In this document: in pieces, positions 19,260 to 28,457 of the stretch
Layout: each line of letters starts with the position of its first letter
Position numbering within the stretch: the stretch's first letter is position 1
Source: Thermoanaerobacterium saccharolyticum
GTDB taxonomy: Bacteria; Bacillota; Thermoanaerobacteria; Thermoanaerobacterales; Thermoanaerobacteraceae
DNA: 64,000 nt
Reading direction: 5' to 3'
Assembly (NCBI RefSeq): GCF_000747665.1
Contig: NZ_BBKT01000005.1
Span: forward strand, 1-64,000
Made by a program: the position numbers and the translations under genes
Notes under the pieces: model-generated
Told to the model about the DNA's origin: nothing
The model's database searches: none
Seen by the model: the letters and a program-made list of their open reading frames with translations, nothing else

Positions 19260-19805
19260 TTAGCTGTACATTTCAGGTTTCAAAACGCCTATAAAAGGAA
19301 GGTTCCTGTACTTTTCATCGAAATCCAATCCATAACCTACTACAAACTTATCAGGTATCTTAAACCCCACATAATCGACTTTTACAGATGCTTCCCTTCT
19401 TTCCGGTTTATCTAATATAGTGCATATTTTCAAGCTTTTTGGCTTTCTTCCAAGCAGAGTTTCTCTCAAGTAAGACAGAGTCAAACCGCTGTCAATTATG
19501 TCCTCAACAATCAGGACATCTTTGCCTTCTATGCTTATATCAAGGTCTTTAATTATCTTTACTATTCCTGATGAATGTGTTGAGCTTCCATAGCTGGAAA
19601 CAGCCATAAAATCAAGTGATAAAGGTAAATCAATACACCTTGATAAATCAGCCATAAACATTAAAGCACCTTTTAAGACTCCTACCAACATCAAATTTTT
19701 CCCTTCGTAGTCCTTCGTAATCTGTCTCCCAAGCTCTTTTATCTTTTCCTTAAGTTCTTCTTCTGTGATCAAAATTTCCTCGATGTCTTTCGATAAATTT
19801 TCCAT
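19260..19805 (-). CDS. hpt: Hypoxanthine phosphoribosyltransferase
   Basis: 181 residues. It makes IMP or GMP from hypoxanthine or guanine and PRPP (purine salvage). The PRPP-binding loop [17 protein letters not shown] and the [11 protein letters not shown] flexible-loop region are present, as is the [21 protein letters not shown]-terminus. ATG 19805 is preceded by AAGGAGG. It lies 12 bp after tilS, a widely conserved pair in Firmicutes. Confidence 0.96.
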   Translation of the reverse strand: MENLSKDIEEILITEEELKEKIKELGRQITKDYEGKNLMLVGVLKGALMFMADLSRCIDLPLSLDFMAVSSYGSSTHSSGIVKIIKDLDISIEGKDVLIVEDIIDSGLTLSYLRETLLGRKPKSLKICTILDKPERREASVKVDYVGFKIPDKFVVGYGLDFDEKYRNLPFIGVLKPEMYS

Positions 19806-19817
19806 CAAATTTCCTCC

Positions 19818-21200
19818 TTAATCTTGTTTAATGTACTCTATAGACAATATTTTTTTTGTGCCATCGCGTACTTTGTACTTTTCAGACATTCTATATCCCA
19901 CAATCCACAAAATAGTGCTGCCAATAGCTAATAATGGTATCTTATCCCTCTCCTCTCTTGGGATTTTCTCATCGATAAAATACTCTTTAAGCGTCTTCGT
20001 CCCTCTCATGTTTAGAGGCGAGATGATATCTCCAATCCTCCTATGCCTTACGACCACATCGCCATCGATCAAATCAGCATCGAAAAGCTTACGGTATCTA
20101 CCTAAATTAAGGCTTTCTATTGATTCTCTATCAACTATCTCCGCCCTATATACGCCTAAACATCCGCCATCTGTTAAACCAGGAATATTAAGTTTAACTT
20201 CACTTAAATCATGCTTTTCATAAAATGTTCTCTTTCTGAATATAAGATTATTATAACTTTTTATAACTTCAATTTCAAAGGGTAAATCAATTTTTGACGA
20301 TGTCTGCTTGTCCATGATATCTAACACATCTTCCACGTGTTTAAATGTAAGTTGATTAAAATTTCCCTTTAATTTCTTATAAGCCAATCTAATGATTCTT
20401 CTTCTTATGGAACTGTGCAATTTTTTTATTCCATCAATGTCAAGTTTAACATTTCCATCATCAAGGTCAGCAATCTCGTTAAATATTTTTTCAGATTCCC
20501 GACTTAAATAATCTTCATCATCAAGCACGATCTGTGATGTTCTGTACAAATTTTCAACTATGTCTACATCAAAATTTTCTTCAATGAATGGTATCAATTT
20601 TAGCCTTATTCGGTTTCTTCTATACACATCTTCTTTATTTGTGGCATCTATTACATACCCAAAATCTTTTGATGTCAAGTAGTCAAGTATTTCATCTCTC
20701 GTGGTCCTTATAAGTGGTCTTATGATGCATCCGTTAACAGGCTTTATGCCTACAAGTCCAGTTGTGCCAGCACCTCTTAAGATGTTTAATAGAACCGTTT
20801 CGGCTACGTCATTTTTGTTGTGAGCAATGGCAATTTTGTTTCCACCAACTTTTTTAAGCACTTCATTAAAAGCACTGTACCTTATTTCCCTTCCGGCAGC
20901 CTCCTCAGACAATCCCCTTTCTTCAGCATGTCTTCTGACATCTTCCTTAAATAAAAAAAATGGGATGTTTATCCCTTTGCAGAACTCCTCAACAAACAGA
21001 GCATCACTATCTGCATCGGCTCCCCTCAGCATGTGATTGACGTGAACCACAAAAAGCTTAAGCTCATACTTTTCTTTTATCTCTAATAGCAAATTAAGAA
21101 GGCAAATAGAATCAGGACCTCCAGATACTCCTATTACTATTTTATCGCCTTTTTCTATCATTTTATATTCTTTTATCGTCTTTTCAAAGCTATCTATCAT
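19818..21200 (-). CDS. tilS: tRNA(Ile)-lysidine synthase
   Basis: 460 residues. It converts C34 of the CAU-anticodon tRNA-Ile to lysidine using ATP and lysine, an essential step for decoding AUA. The PP-loop VIGVSGGPDSICLLNLL lies near residues 22-38, and HMLRGADADSDA and the GLSEEAAGREIRY segment follow. A TilS substrate-binding domain and a C-terminal domain (RHRRIGDIISPLNMRGTK) complete it. It is in an operon with the kinase gene upstream (9-bp gap) and hpt downstream. Confidence 0.96.
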   Translation of the reverse strand: MIDSFEKTIKEYKMIEKGDKIVIGVSGGPDSICLLNLLLEIKEKYELKLFVVHVNHMLRGADADSDALFVEEFCKGINIPFFLFKEDVRRHAEERGLSEEAAGREIRYSAFNEVLKKVGGNKIAIAHNKNDVAETVLLNILRGAGTTGLVGIKPVNGCIIRPLIRTTRDEILDYLTSKDFGYVIDATNKEDVYRRNRIRLKLIPFIEENFDVDIVENLYRTSQIVLDDEDYLSRESEKIFNEIADLDDGNVKLDIDGIKKLHSSIRRRIIRLAYKKLKGNFNQLTFKHVEDVLDIMDKQTSSKIDLPFEIEVIKSYNNLIFRKRTFYEKHDLSEVKLNIPGLTDGGCLGVYRAEIVDRESIESLNLGRYRKLFDADLIDGDVVVRHRRIGDIISPLNMRGTKTLKEYFIDEKIPREERDKIPLLAIGSTILWIVGYRMSEKYKVRDGTKKILSIEYIKQD

Positions 21201-21209
21201 ATATATCCC

Positions 21210-22053
21210 CTACACCGCCAAAATCATAAGTACAACGAATATCATGCCCACTATTAAAAGCACGTAATTTAAATACATTGACGCCTTTTCACTAAAGCAG
21301 CCATTTTTAAAATTGATATACAGTTTATTTATGTCATACGCGCCATTAAGCGCCTTCATTATGACAATATAAAACTTTCCAAGCCTGCCCTTTGATTGTT
21401 TTAGCACTTCTCCTATCGTGTTGTAGTAATCGTATCTAAATGTCTTGCCCATTACAAGGCATACAAAAAGCATCCCTGCTTCAAACGACAGATACCCAGA
21501 ATCTGCTTTTCTTAAGCCAACCTTCCAACTGGCTCTGTCAAATTCATGCGTAAATTCTTTTACGGTATCATCTTTAGCAGATGTCGAACCGTAGTCAATA
21601 AGCACTATACGCTTTTTTACCTCATCTACCATGACATTGGATGGTTTTAAATCTGTGTAAAAAATGCCTAATCGCTTTAATACAATCAAAGCATCTAAAA
21701 TTTCAGCAAATATGTATGAAGCACTCTCCAAATCAATGCCTGATTTAATCAATCTATCAAGGCTATATCCCTCTATGTATTCCAAAACTATATAATGATA
21801 CATTTTATTATACAATAATGCATCATCTAAATCAAATACACGTGGAACAAAATTGCAATTTCTCAATGATGTCAACACTTTGTGCTCTCTCGTGATGCTT
21901 ATTAAGTCTTCACTTATCTTAAGCGCATATTTTAAATTTTCATCGTCGTGCACAAGGTATACATAAGCTACACCGCCATGCCCAATTTTTTTTCTCGACT
22001 ACGTATTTCCGTCCATTGTGTATGCCCGTCAAAACATAGCCATTCTCAAGCAT
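21210..22053 (-). pseudogene. Serine/threonine protein kinase-like protein, frameshifted near the N-terminus
   Basis: The start at ATG 22053 overlaps the stop of the VWA gene (TAATG). The first frame reads MLENGYVLTGIHNGRKYVVE and then goes wrong at a T8 run on the plus strand (21986-21993). One base fewer restores the glycine loop IGHGGVAYVYLVHDDENLKY with its conserved Lys, continuing in the frame that ends at 21210. HRD-like YTDLKPSNVMVD and DFG-like LIDYGS are present, and a C-terminal transmembrane helix follows. This kinase normally follows spoIIE and a VWA gene in Thermoanaerobacterales. The intact part from 21953 lacks the ATP loop. Confidence 0.8.
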
Positions 22054-22748
22054 TAACCAATACCTCTTATAGATTCAACTTCTGTGTCAAAAAGCGATGC
22101 AGCCAGCTTTATCGCATGGTAAGTAGGTGTATTTCCACCTACCTTTAAGTTTTTAAGATGAACTTCTATATCATTTATCTTCGATGTAAATGGGCATATA
22201 ACCTTTGCATAAGCGTCATCTCCATCTGGAAATCCTATTAGGCAAAACCGGCTTTTGCCCTTTCTCACTTTCATAGTGCTTAGAAGATCGCTTATTCCAT
22301 TCACCGCTTTTTTCAATTTTCTTGCCATACTTCCACTTAAGTCCAGCAAAATTGCACATCTTATGTCTGAAACATCCAAAAGTTTATCGATGTATTCTAC
22401 GATTTGAGACCGCAATACAGGATGGAGTCCTTCTATATTTTTCCCTATGAGTTTCATCAATTCGCTATCCAACGTATCGTATAAAGTTTTTTCGGCTGAT
22501 TTTTGCGTCACCGCCGATAAAGACCTTATAAAGTCATCTGAGTAAATTATGTCATACACACCGCCACCAGAACTTGCAATATCTTTTATCTCCTTTATAG
22601 ACAAATTGCCGTCGTCTACGATGCCTATAGAGCTTACTCGAATCCCCTTTCTAAATGCCAAAAAAGCTGCATCCGCCGGATTTCCGCCAACATTTGATTT
22701 GCCGTCTGTAACAACGATTATTTGGTTTATCAAAATCTCCAAAATCAA
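22053..22748 (-). CDS. VWA-domain protein of the spoIIE cluster
   Basis: About 230 residues with a von Willebrand A domain. The metal-site motif is AILLDLSGSMARKL, with the conserved Thr in GGNTPTYHAIK. An N-terminal VVTDGKSNVGGNP part looks like the end of a first VWA-like half. Several TTG codons (22748, 22742, 22733) follow GGAGGG; TTG 22742 has the best spacing. It is between spoIIE and the protein kinase gene, an arrangement conserved in the order. A role with the kinase or SpoIIE is inferred from neighbourhood only. Confidence 0.8.
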   Translation of the reverse strand: MILEILINQIIVVTDGKSNVGGNPADAAFLAFRKGIRVSSIGIVDDGNLSIKEIKDIASSGGGVYDIIYSDDFIRSLSAVTQKSAEKTLYDTLDSELMKLIGKNIEGLHPVLRSQIVEYIDKLLDVSDIRCAILLDLSGSMARKLKKAVNGISDLLSTMKVRKGKSRFCLIGFPDGDDAYAKVICPFTSKINDIEVHLKNLKVGGNTPTYHAIKLAASLFDTEVESIRGIG

Positions 22749-22803
22749 ATCCCTCCATAAGATTTTTTATTATTTTTGCCATCTTATGGAAGGATTATTC
22801 AAT

Positions 22804-25155
22804 TCACAATCGCCTTTTCCAAACTTTTACCGTAAGCACTGTCATGTCGTCTTTAGGCTTGTTTTCACAAAGCTCAAGACATTTCTTCATTATAGCTTCA
22901 GCCATGTCCTGAGGATCTTTCATATCAAGGTTTCTTAAAAATCTTGCCATACTTTCTTCTTTATTGCCATCAAAGCAGTCTAATACACCGTCTGTCGTCA
23001 AAATTACAAAGTCACCGTCTTTCAATTTTCTATCGTGGATATCTGCATCGACGTCTTCCAAAATACCGATAGGCAGTGAACTGGATTCAATCACATCCAC
23101 ATTTTTTCCGCTCTTTACAAATGTGGCTGAGGCGCCGATCTTTATAAACTCCGCATCTCCCGTAAACAAATCTATAAACGAAATATCGACTGTTGAGAAC
23201 ATCTCCTCTGCCGATCTTAATGCCAGAATAGAATTTATAGTTTGTACAACCAATCCTTTGTCGAATCCCGCCTCAATGAATCGTTCCAGCAAGGATATTG
23301 TCGTACTGCTTTCAGAAGCTGCTCTGTAGCCAAAACCCATTCCATCGCTTAATGCCGCCATGTACTTTCCGCCTTCTAACTCCATGAAAGAATACGTGTC
23401 ACCAGATATTTTGTTGGTACTTTTACTGATTTTGCTAATGCCTGTGGATACTTGATAGCTTTCAGCTCTCGTAAGAGTTAGGCTGCATCGCCCTTTATTG
23501 TTTATAGAGCACAAAGTATTTTTCCGCTCGTACTTCTCCCCCATGATTTCAGATACGGCCGGGATAACTTTTTTCTCACATTCTTTAGCTGCATAACAGG
23601 CTTTCTTGTATATCTTTATAACCACATTTCCGTCTCCCGAATCGTAAACTATAGCATCGTCTACAGGTATGCCTCTTTTATCCAATTCTACAAGCAAATA
23701 CTGTTCAAGATCGTCTTTGAAAGTGATATCCATGCTTATATCATCAGCCATGTTTGATATAACAGACGAAATGCCTTTCAGTTGATTTGAGACAATGTTT
23801 TTAGCATCTTTAAGCCTTTCCCTCCACTGCATGTTTATCTTATAAAGCATGAGGTTGTGCTTTGTGCAATTAAGAAGCTCTGGAAATCTTATGCACTTTT
23901 TGTAAAGCTTATTGCCTTCTACATTGCCTGTGCCTTCCAGGCTTTCTACTAAATCAAACATGCTTTTATACGTAAAATAAAAATCTTTATCCCAGCACAT
24001 TTTGTACATAGCACAATCACTACAAGTCTTATTAGCTATCTCTTCAAAAAGATATGATATGTCCTTGTGATCCAAGATCTTTTCATTAGCCTTTTTAAAG
24101 CTTTTCCCTAACTCGTCAAACACTTCAGCATATTCTTTTAATTTGTCAGTCACCACTTCTTTAAGCTTTACGTTGTAGCTGCGCTGTAATGAACCTTTAT
24201 CGCCTTTTACAATTGACACAAGATGATCTAATCTTTTTTTAGGAACAGATAAAAACACTAAAGAAGCTAAGGCAAAATCGTAAGGACTGATGATCATATT
24301 TGCAAATCCATTGACATAAAATGTCATAATTGCTGCAGCAGTGAAAAATCCCAATGTGATTCCCAATCTACCAAGTTTTTTCATGCTTCCAGACAAAAGC
24401 CCTGTAAATCCGTATAAGCCTACAGATGTAGGAGTATTTGTAAGAGCAAGGCTTCCAATAAGACCAATGGTAGTTCCTACGCTGGCACCTGTGCCAACAC
24501 CACCTATGTATGAACTAATCAGTATAGTAAGTATGCCAAATGAGCTATTTAAGTTAAATCTCCACACCTTTATATTGTCAAGCCCCAAGATGAAAATGCT
24601 AAGCAGTATGCACAATGATATGATCTCTTCGTTTGATATGACTTTTCTGTTTGCGCTATTTAAAAGCAAAATTGCTTGATTAAATATGAATACCATCAAC
24701 ATGGCTATGACGGATTCATAAATAGATGTCATCACATCAAACAGCAAAAATCCGTACGCTTTGCTGTAGCTGAGGTCTACTAAAAGCAGCGCGAAAAATG
24801 TTATCAATGCCACTTTAAAGATGTTTTTGCTTTTAACTTTTAATAGATGCTCAAAAGCCAATATCAGAGCCAAAACGATTAGATACTTGACGCTATTGAC
24901 ACCGGGTAAAGACAATACTCCAAGGTAGACTCCAATCCCTGACAAAAAGTACTTTCTCTTTTGCATTAAGAGAGAAGCAAAATACGCCACACCAAACGGG
25001 ATAAGGTTGTCCATTATTTGCGCGCGTCCAATGACAAAACCTATCAATGCAAAAACTAAGGCATTGAATATAAATCTTACATTGTCTTTTTGCAATTTTT
25101 CATTGCTTTCTTTCCTTCCTATCCTTGAGTAAGGAAGAATATCAGCACTCTGCAT
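22804..25155 (-). CDS. spoIIE: Stage II sporulation protein E (PP2C phosphatase)
   Basis: 783 residues. The N-terminal half has about ten transmembrane segments that anchor it at the asymmetric septum; a middle part carries CSDC..YKMCW cysteines. The C-terminal PP2C-type phosphatase (about 560-783) has LSDGMGFGYRAASESS and LTTDGVLDCF with metal-binding Asp residues. It dephosphorylates SpoIIAA-P and so releases sigma-F in the forespore. ATG 25155 after GGTGGTGG is preferred; an in-frame ATG at 25170 lies before that RBS. It is the head of the cluster leading to ftsH. Confidence 0.95.
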   Translation of the reverse strand: MQSADILPYSRIGRKESNEKLQKDNVRFIFNALVFALIGFVIGRAQIMDNLIPFGVAYFASLLMQKRKYFLSGIGVYLGVLSLPGVNSVKYLIVLALILAFEHLLKVKSKNIFKVALITFFALLLVDLSYSKAYGFLLFDVMTSIYESVIAMLMVFIFNQAILLLNSANRKVISNEEIISLCILLSIFILGLDNIKVWRFNLNSSFGILTILISSYIGGVGTGASVGTTIGLIGSLALTNTPTSVGLYGFTGLLSGSMKKLGRLGITLGFFTAAAIMTFYVNGFANMIISPYDFALASLVFLSVPKKRLDHLVSIVKGDKGSLQRSYNVKLKEVVTDKLKEYAEVFDELGKSFKKANEKILDHKDISYLFEEIANKTCSDCAMYKMCWDKDFYFTYKSMFDLVESLEGTGNVEGNKLYKKCIRFPELLNCTKHNLMLYKINMQWRERLKDAKNIVSNQLKGISSVISNMADDISMDITFKDDLEQYLLVELDKRGIPVDDAIVYDSGDGNVVIKIYKKACYAAKECEKKVIPAVSEIMGEKYERKNTLCSINNKGRCSLTLTRAESYQVSTGISKISKSTNKISGDTYSFMELEGGKYMAALSDGMGFGYRAASESSTTISLLERFIEAGFDKGLVVQTINSILALRSAEEMFSTVDISFIDLFTGDAEFIKIGASATFVKSGKNVDVIESSSLPIGILEDVDADIHDRKLKDGDFVILTTDGVLDCFDGNKEESMARFLRNLDMKDPQDMAEAIMKKCLELCENKPKDDMTVLTVKVWKRRL

Positions 25156-25263
25156 ATTTACCACCACCATTTTTTTGATATGATTATATCATCCAATATA
25201 AGGTAAAATTTGTAAATATATGGTGGTAGTCTAAATTTTTTTGACGACATTTTATATAAATAA

Positions 25264-25291
25264 AATAAAAAAAGCTACAATTTTGTAGCTT
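25264..25291 (-). terminator. Terminator after tRNA-Glu
   Basis: AGCTACAA (25273-25280) and TTGTAGCT (25283-25290) form a stable hairpin that, on the minus strand, is followed by a long T tract. It separates the tRNA from spoIIE. Confidence 0.8.
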
Positions 25292-25310
25292 CTCTCGTAA
25301 TATTCAAATT

Positions 25311-25385
25311 TGGTGACCCCGACGGGATTCGAACCCATGTTACCGCCGTGAAAGGGCGATGTCTTAACCACTTGACCACGGGGCC
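25311..25385 (-). tRNA. tRNA-Glu (anticodon TTC)
   Basis: A cloverleaf is readable on the minus strand: acceptor GGCCCCG/CGGGGTC, anticodon stem TCGCC/GGCGG with loop CTTTCAC (TTC), T-loop GGTTCGAATCC and an encoded CCA end. A terminator follows directly. Confidence 0.95.
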
Positions 25386-25445
25386 TAAGACATATCATAT
25401 TTTATCATATTTTGTAGATTTGTCAACAATCAAATTTATCCTTAT

Positions 25446-25985
25446 CTATCTTACTCCGTAAAATATGTCAATAAATTCTCCATTAGAAATCTCGCCTACA
25501 ATATTATGCTTATCTTTAAGGTAATTTACTACATCGTAAATGTCTATCTTTGCTTCATGATGGCTTCCTCTTTGCCTGTGAGATTCGGCAACTTTCTCCT
25601 TGCCTATATCATTAAGCTCTGTTATCAATATCTTGCCGCCTTTTTTCAGTACTCTCACCATCTCATCAATGGCAACATTATAGTCTTTCATGTGATGCAT
25701 TGCATTGTAAGATGTGACAACCTCAAAAGATTCATCAATAAACGGCATCTTATGTGCATCACCATGTACTAGCAAAATTTTGCCTTCCACATCTTCATTG
25801 CTGATGATTTTTTTGGCTTTTTTAAGCGTGTCAATATTGTACTCTAACGACACCACATTGTAGCCGTATCTGGCCAATGCATAAGCCATACGGGCTCTAC
25901 CAGTGCCTACATCCAGTGCAAACACATGACCTTCACCCAATAGATCTAAAGCCATTTTCATATCTGGTTCAATATCAATTGCCAA
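25446..25985 (-). CDS. Class I SAM-dependent methyltransferase (end of the peptide operon)
   Basis: 179 residues from TTG 25985, which follows AGAGGTGA; an in-frame GTG at 25994 overlaps this RBS. The SAM-binding core is seen in FALDVGTGRARMAYALARYG, LEYNIDT, HGDAHKMPFIDESFEVVTSY and VLKKGGKILITE. HMKD and HHEAK residues are near the active cleft. It closes the operon that starts with the ArsM-like gene, 13-22 bp behind the DUF302 gene. The substrate is unknown. Confidence 0.82.
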   Translation of the reverse strand: MAIDIEPDMKMALDLLGEGHVFALDVGTGRARMAYALARYGYNVVSLEYNIDTLKKAKKIISNEDVEGKILLVHGDAHKMPFIDESFEVVTSYNAMHHMKDYNVAIDEMVRVLKKGGKILITELNDIGKEKVAESHRQRGSHHEAKIDIYDVVNYLKDKHNIVGEISNGEFIDIFYGVR

Positions 25986-26007
25986 TTGTATCACCTCTAA
26001 TGTTATT

Positions 26008-26391
26008 CTACAGCATATCTATGGCTTTTTTCAATTTATCAGCAACTTCAGATGCTATTTTAGACAATTTTTCATCGTTAGAAGGTAATGCCTTTAAAGG
26101 GTCAATTGACGATACAACTACACCACCGTCACTCTTTTCGTACACAATCACATTGCAAGGCAGCAAAAGCCCTATTTCGGGGTCAATGTTTAATACTTCG
26201 TAAGCATAAGCAGGGTTGCATGCACCAAGTATGACGTAGTTCATCATGTCCTTGCCTATTTTCTTTTTTATCGTATCTTTCATATCTATTTCGACCAATA
26301 CACCAAATCCTACGCTTTTTAAAGCTTCTTTAGCCTTTTCCACAGCTTCGGCAAATGAATAAGCTACTTCTTTAGTAATGTCAAGATCCAT
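26008..26391 (-). CDS. DUF302 domain protein
   Basis: 127 residues matching DUF302 (PF03625): SFAEAVEKAKEALKSVGFGV, EIDMKDTIKKKIG, YVILGACNPAYAYEVL and IGLLLPCNVIVYE. The family is small and dimeric with no established biochemistry; two conserved Cys are present here. Its start overlaps the end of the DUF5714 gene by 11 bp, which implies coupled translation. Confidence 0.88.
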   Translation of the reverse strand: MDLDITKEVAYSFAEAVEKAKEALKSVGFGVLVEIDMKDTIKKKIGKDMMNYVILGACNPAYAYEVLNIDPEIGLLLPCNVIVYEKSDGGVVVSSIDPLKALPSNDEKLSKIASEVADKLKKAIDML

Positions 26392-27127
26392 ACTTCACAC
26401 TCCTTTCTGACTTTTCTATATTTCTGTACTTACACATATAATAGCATTCCCTGTTTCTCTTTGAGTAATTACAATCATCTGTCCTTTCAAAATTTGTAGG
26501 AAATTTGACATTCAATTCTTTCTCAAAAAATTCTACCGCTTCTTCTATTGATATCCTTGTGCATTTCTTGCAACATCTGGCACCACCAGCTTCACCGATG
26601 CTTTTAAGGGCATTTGCAACAGCTAAATGAGCCTTAGTCCTTTTAAGAGGTGTAAGAGGTGTCGCTTTGTAAATGACGGAAATAGCAACACCGATTCCAA
26701 CACCTGCACCACAGGCACCATAATAGCCGCATGCTCCGCCAGGTATCTCTTTTCCGCGATTTATTGCTTCTAAAATATCCTCGTCAGAAGCTTTTCCTGT
26801 CAAATTTTTGTAAGCAGTGACTATTGCTGCAGGAACCAATGCATGATGTTCTGGCCCATGCATTGGTATCCTACTGTCTGACATGATATTTTCCACGATT
26901 TCCATAGGGTCTTTAGAATCCGTAGACAAACAATAATCCTTTATGACCTCAATGCCGTCCTTTGCGTGACATTTGTCGCAAACGTAGTGCCCATCCGTAC
27001 AGTGGGCAAGAGTTAATTCTTCTGTACCACAGTATTCGCATCTTTTCAATACTGGCTTTTCTAAATACATGAGCGGCTTCCCGCATATCATGCAATTTTC
27101 CATGTACTTTGTTTCGCAGCACTCCAT
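26381..27127 (-). CDS. DUF5714 cysteine-rich protein
   Basis: 248 residues. The N-terminus has zinc-ribbon-like pairs (CMICGKP, CEYCGTEE, CDKCHAKD). The core has MHGPEHHALVPAAIVTAY and a glycine/cysteine-rich IPGGACGYYGACGAGVGIGV, then ARCCKKCTR and a final Cys cluster (DDCNYSKRNRECYYMCK). This matches the DUF5714 family. So many cysteines suggest metal or iron-sulfur binding. It follows the thioredoxin reductase fusion in the operon. The function is unknown. Confidence 0.82.
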   Translation of the reverse strand: MECCETKYMENCMICGKPLMYLEKPVLKRCEYCGTEELTLAHCTDGHYVCDKCHAKDGIEVIKDYCLSTDSKDPMEIVENIMSDSRIPMHGPEHHALVPAAIVTAYKNLTGKASDEDILEAINRGKEIPGGACGYYGACGAGVGIGVAISVIYKATPLTPLKRTKAHLAVANALKSIGEAGGARCCKKCTRISIEEAVEFFEKELNVKFPTNFERTDDCNYSKRNRECYYMCKYRNIEKSERSVKYGS

Positions 27128-27166
27128 CATTATCTCCTTTCAAGCTTTCGTTAAAAGTATGCAAAA

Positions 27167-28435
27167 TCACAGCTCTTGTATATACCTTTCTGCGCTTATA
27201 GCAGCGGTAGCACCATCACCAGCCGCAGTGACCACTTGCCTTATCTTTTTATCTCTTATATCACCAGCGACAAATACGCCTTTCACATTTGTCATTAGAT
27301 CCTCATCTGCTTTGATGTATCCGTACTGATTTAGCTCAAGCATTCCTTTAAATAGATCTGTCTTAGGTGTAAGGCCGATGTAGACAAACACACCATCAAC
27401 TTCTATATCTTTAAGCTCACCAGTCTTTAGGTTTTTGTACGTCAGTGCCTTAAGCATTCCATCTCCATTTGCCTTTACAACGTGAGACTCCCAAATAAAG
27501 TCTATCTTAGGATTGGTAAAGGCTTTTTCTTGCAGCACGTTTGAAGCTTGTAAATTATCAAATTCGTGTATAACCGTAACTTTGTCAGCGATGTTTGCAA
27601 GGTACAATGCTTCCTGAATAGCAGAATTGCCTCCTCCTATTACAGCTACGTGTTTTCCTTCATACATTGCACCATCGCATATTGCACAATAGTGAATGCC
27701 TTTTCCTCTGAATTCAGCTTCACCTTCTGCAGGAAGTTTTCTTGGCTGTGCGCCCATAGCTATTATAACCGCTTTAGGATAGTATATCTTGTCCTCTGTC
27801 CTTACAAATTTCTCATCATCAGTAAGCTTAATCTCGAATACTTCTTTTAAATCGTCAATGATTGCTCCAAAGCTTTCCGCCTGTTTCCTCATGTTTTCAG
27901 TCAATTTTTTCCCTTCAATCTGCCCTTCTGTTCCAGGATAATTTTCAATATAATATGTGTTGGCTGCTTGACCGCCTGTAGTTGCTTCATCTATGACGAC
28001 TGTCTTTAAGTTTGCTCTTGCTGAGTACAAAGCAGCCGTAAGACCTGCAGGTCCTCCACCCATTATGAGAACATCGCATTCCACTTTCTCTGGTTCTTTA
28101 TCCAAAAGCGAAAAACCTATTATCTTTTCTACGGCCTTGCGAAGATCTGGCTTTGAAATATATCCATTTAATCTGTCACCAGTTTCTTTGCCGTCTTTAA
28201 AAAACAAAAGCGTAGGGCTTCCTTTTACACCAAGGCTTAACGCAAAGTCTTTATTGCCTTGCCTGTATATCTCTACAAATTCCATGTGATCTTTGTATAC
28301 CTCGGCTAATCTATGAAATATCGGTTTTAGTTGGGCACATGGTGGACAATCAGTGGAATAAAAGTCTACAACAACTGGTTTCTTAGAATTTAAAACAACC
28401 TCTTCAAATTCATTAGCATTGATTTCTCTTACCAT
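27167..28435 (-). CDS. Thioredoxin-thioredoxin reductase fusion protein
   Basis: 422 residues. An N-terminal thioredoxin domain (about 1-105) has the redox motif CPPC at residues 30-33. A thioredoxin reductase follows (about 118-422) with the FAD loop LIMGGGPAGLTAALYSA, the NADPH loop VIGGGNSAIQEA and the redox pair CAICDG. The FAD-closing VFVAGDIRDKKIRQVVTAAG is at the end. The fusion would channel electrons from NADPH to the built-in thioredoxin. Inside this operon it may keep the Cys-rich peptide or metal-protein thiols reduced. RBS AAGGAGG is present. Confidence 0.93.
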   Translation of the reverse strand: MVREINANEFEEVVLNSKKPVVVDFYSTDCPPCAQLKPIFHRLAEVYKDHMEFVEIYRQGNKDFALSLGVKGSPTLLFFKDGKETGDRLNGYISKPDLRKAVEKIIGFSLLDKEPEKVECDVLIMGGGPAGLTAALYSARANLKTVVIDEATTGGQAANTYYIENYPGTEGQIEGKKLTENMRKQAESFGAIIDDLKEVFEIKLTDDEKFVRTEDKIYYPKAVIIAMGAQPRKLPAEGEAEFRGKGIHYCAICDGAMYEGKHVAVIGGGNSAIQEALYLANIADKVTVIHEFDNLQASNVLQEKAFTNPKIDFIWESHVVKANGDGMLKALTYKNLKTGELKDIEVDGVFVYIGLTPKTDLFKGMLELNQYGYIKADEDLMTNVKGVFVAGDIRDKKIRQVVTAAGDGATAAISAERYIQEL

Positions 28436-28457
28436 AAATACATCCTCCTTAAAATTT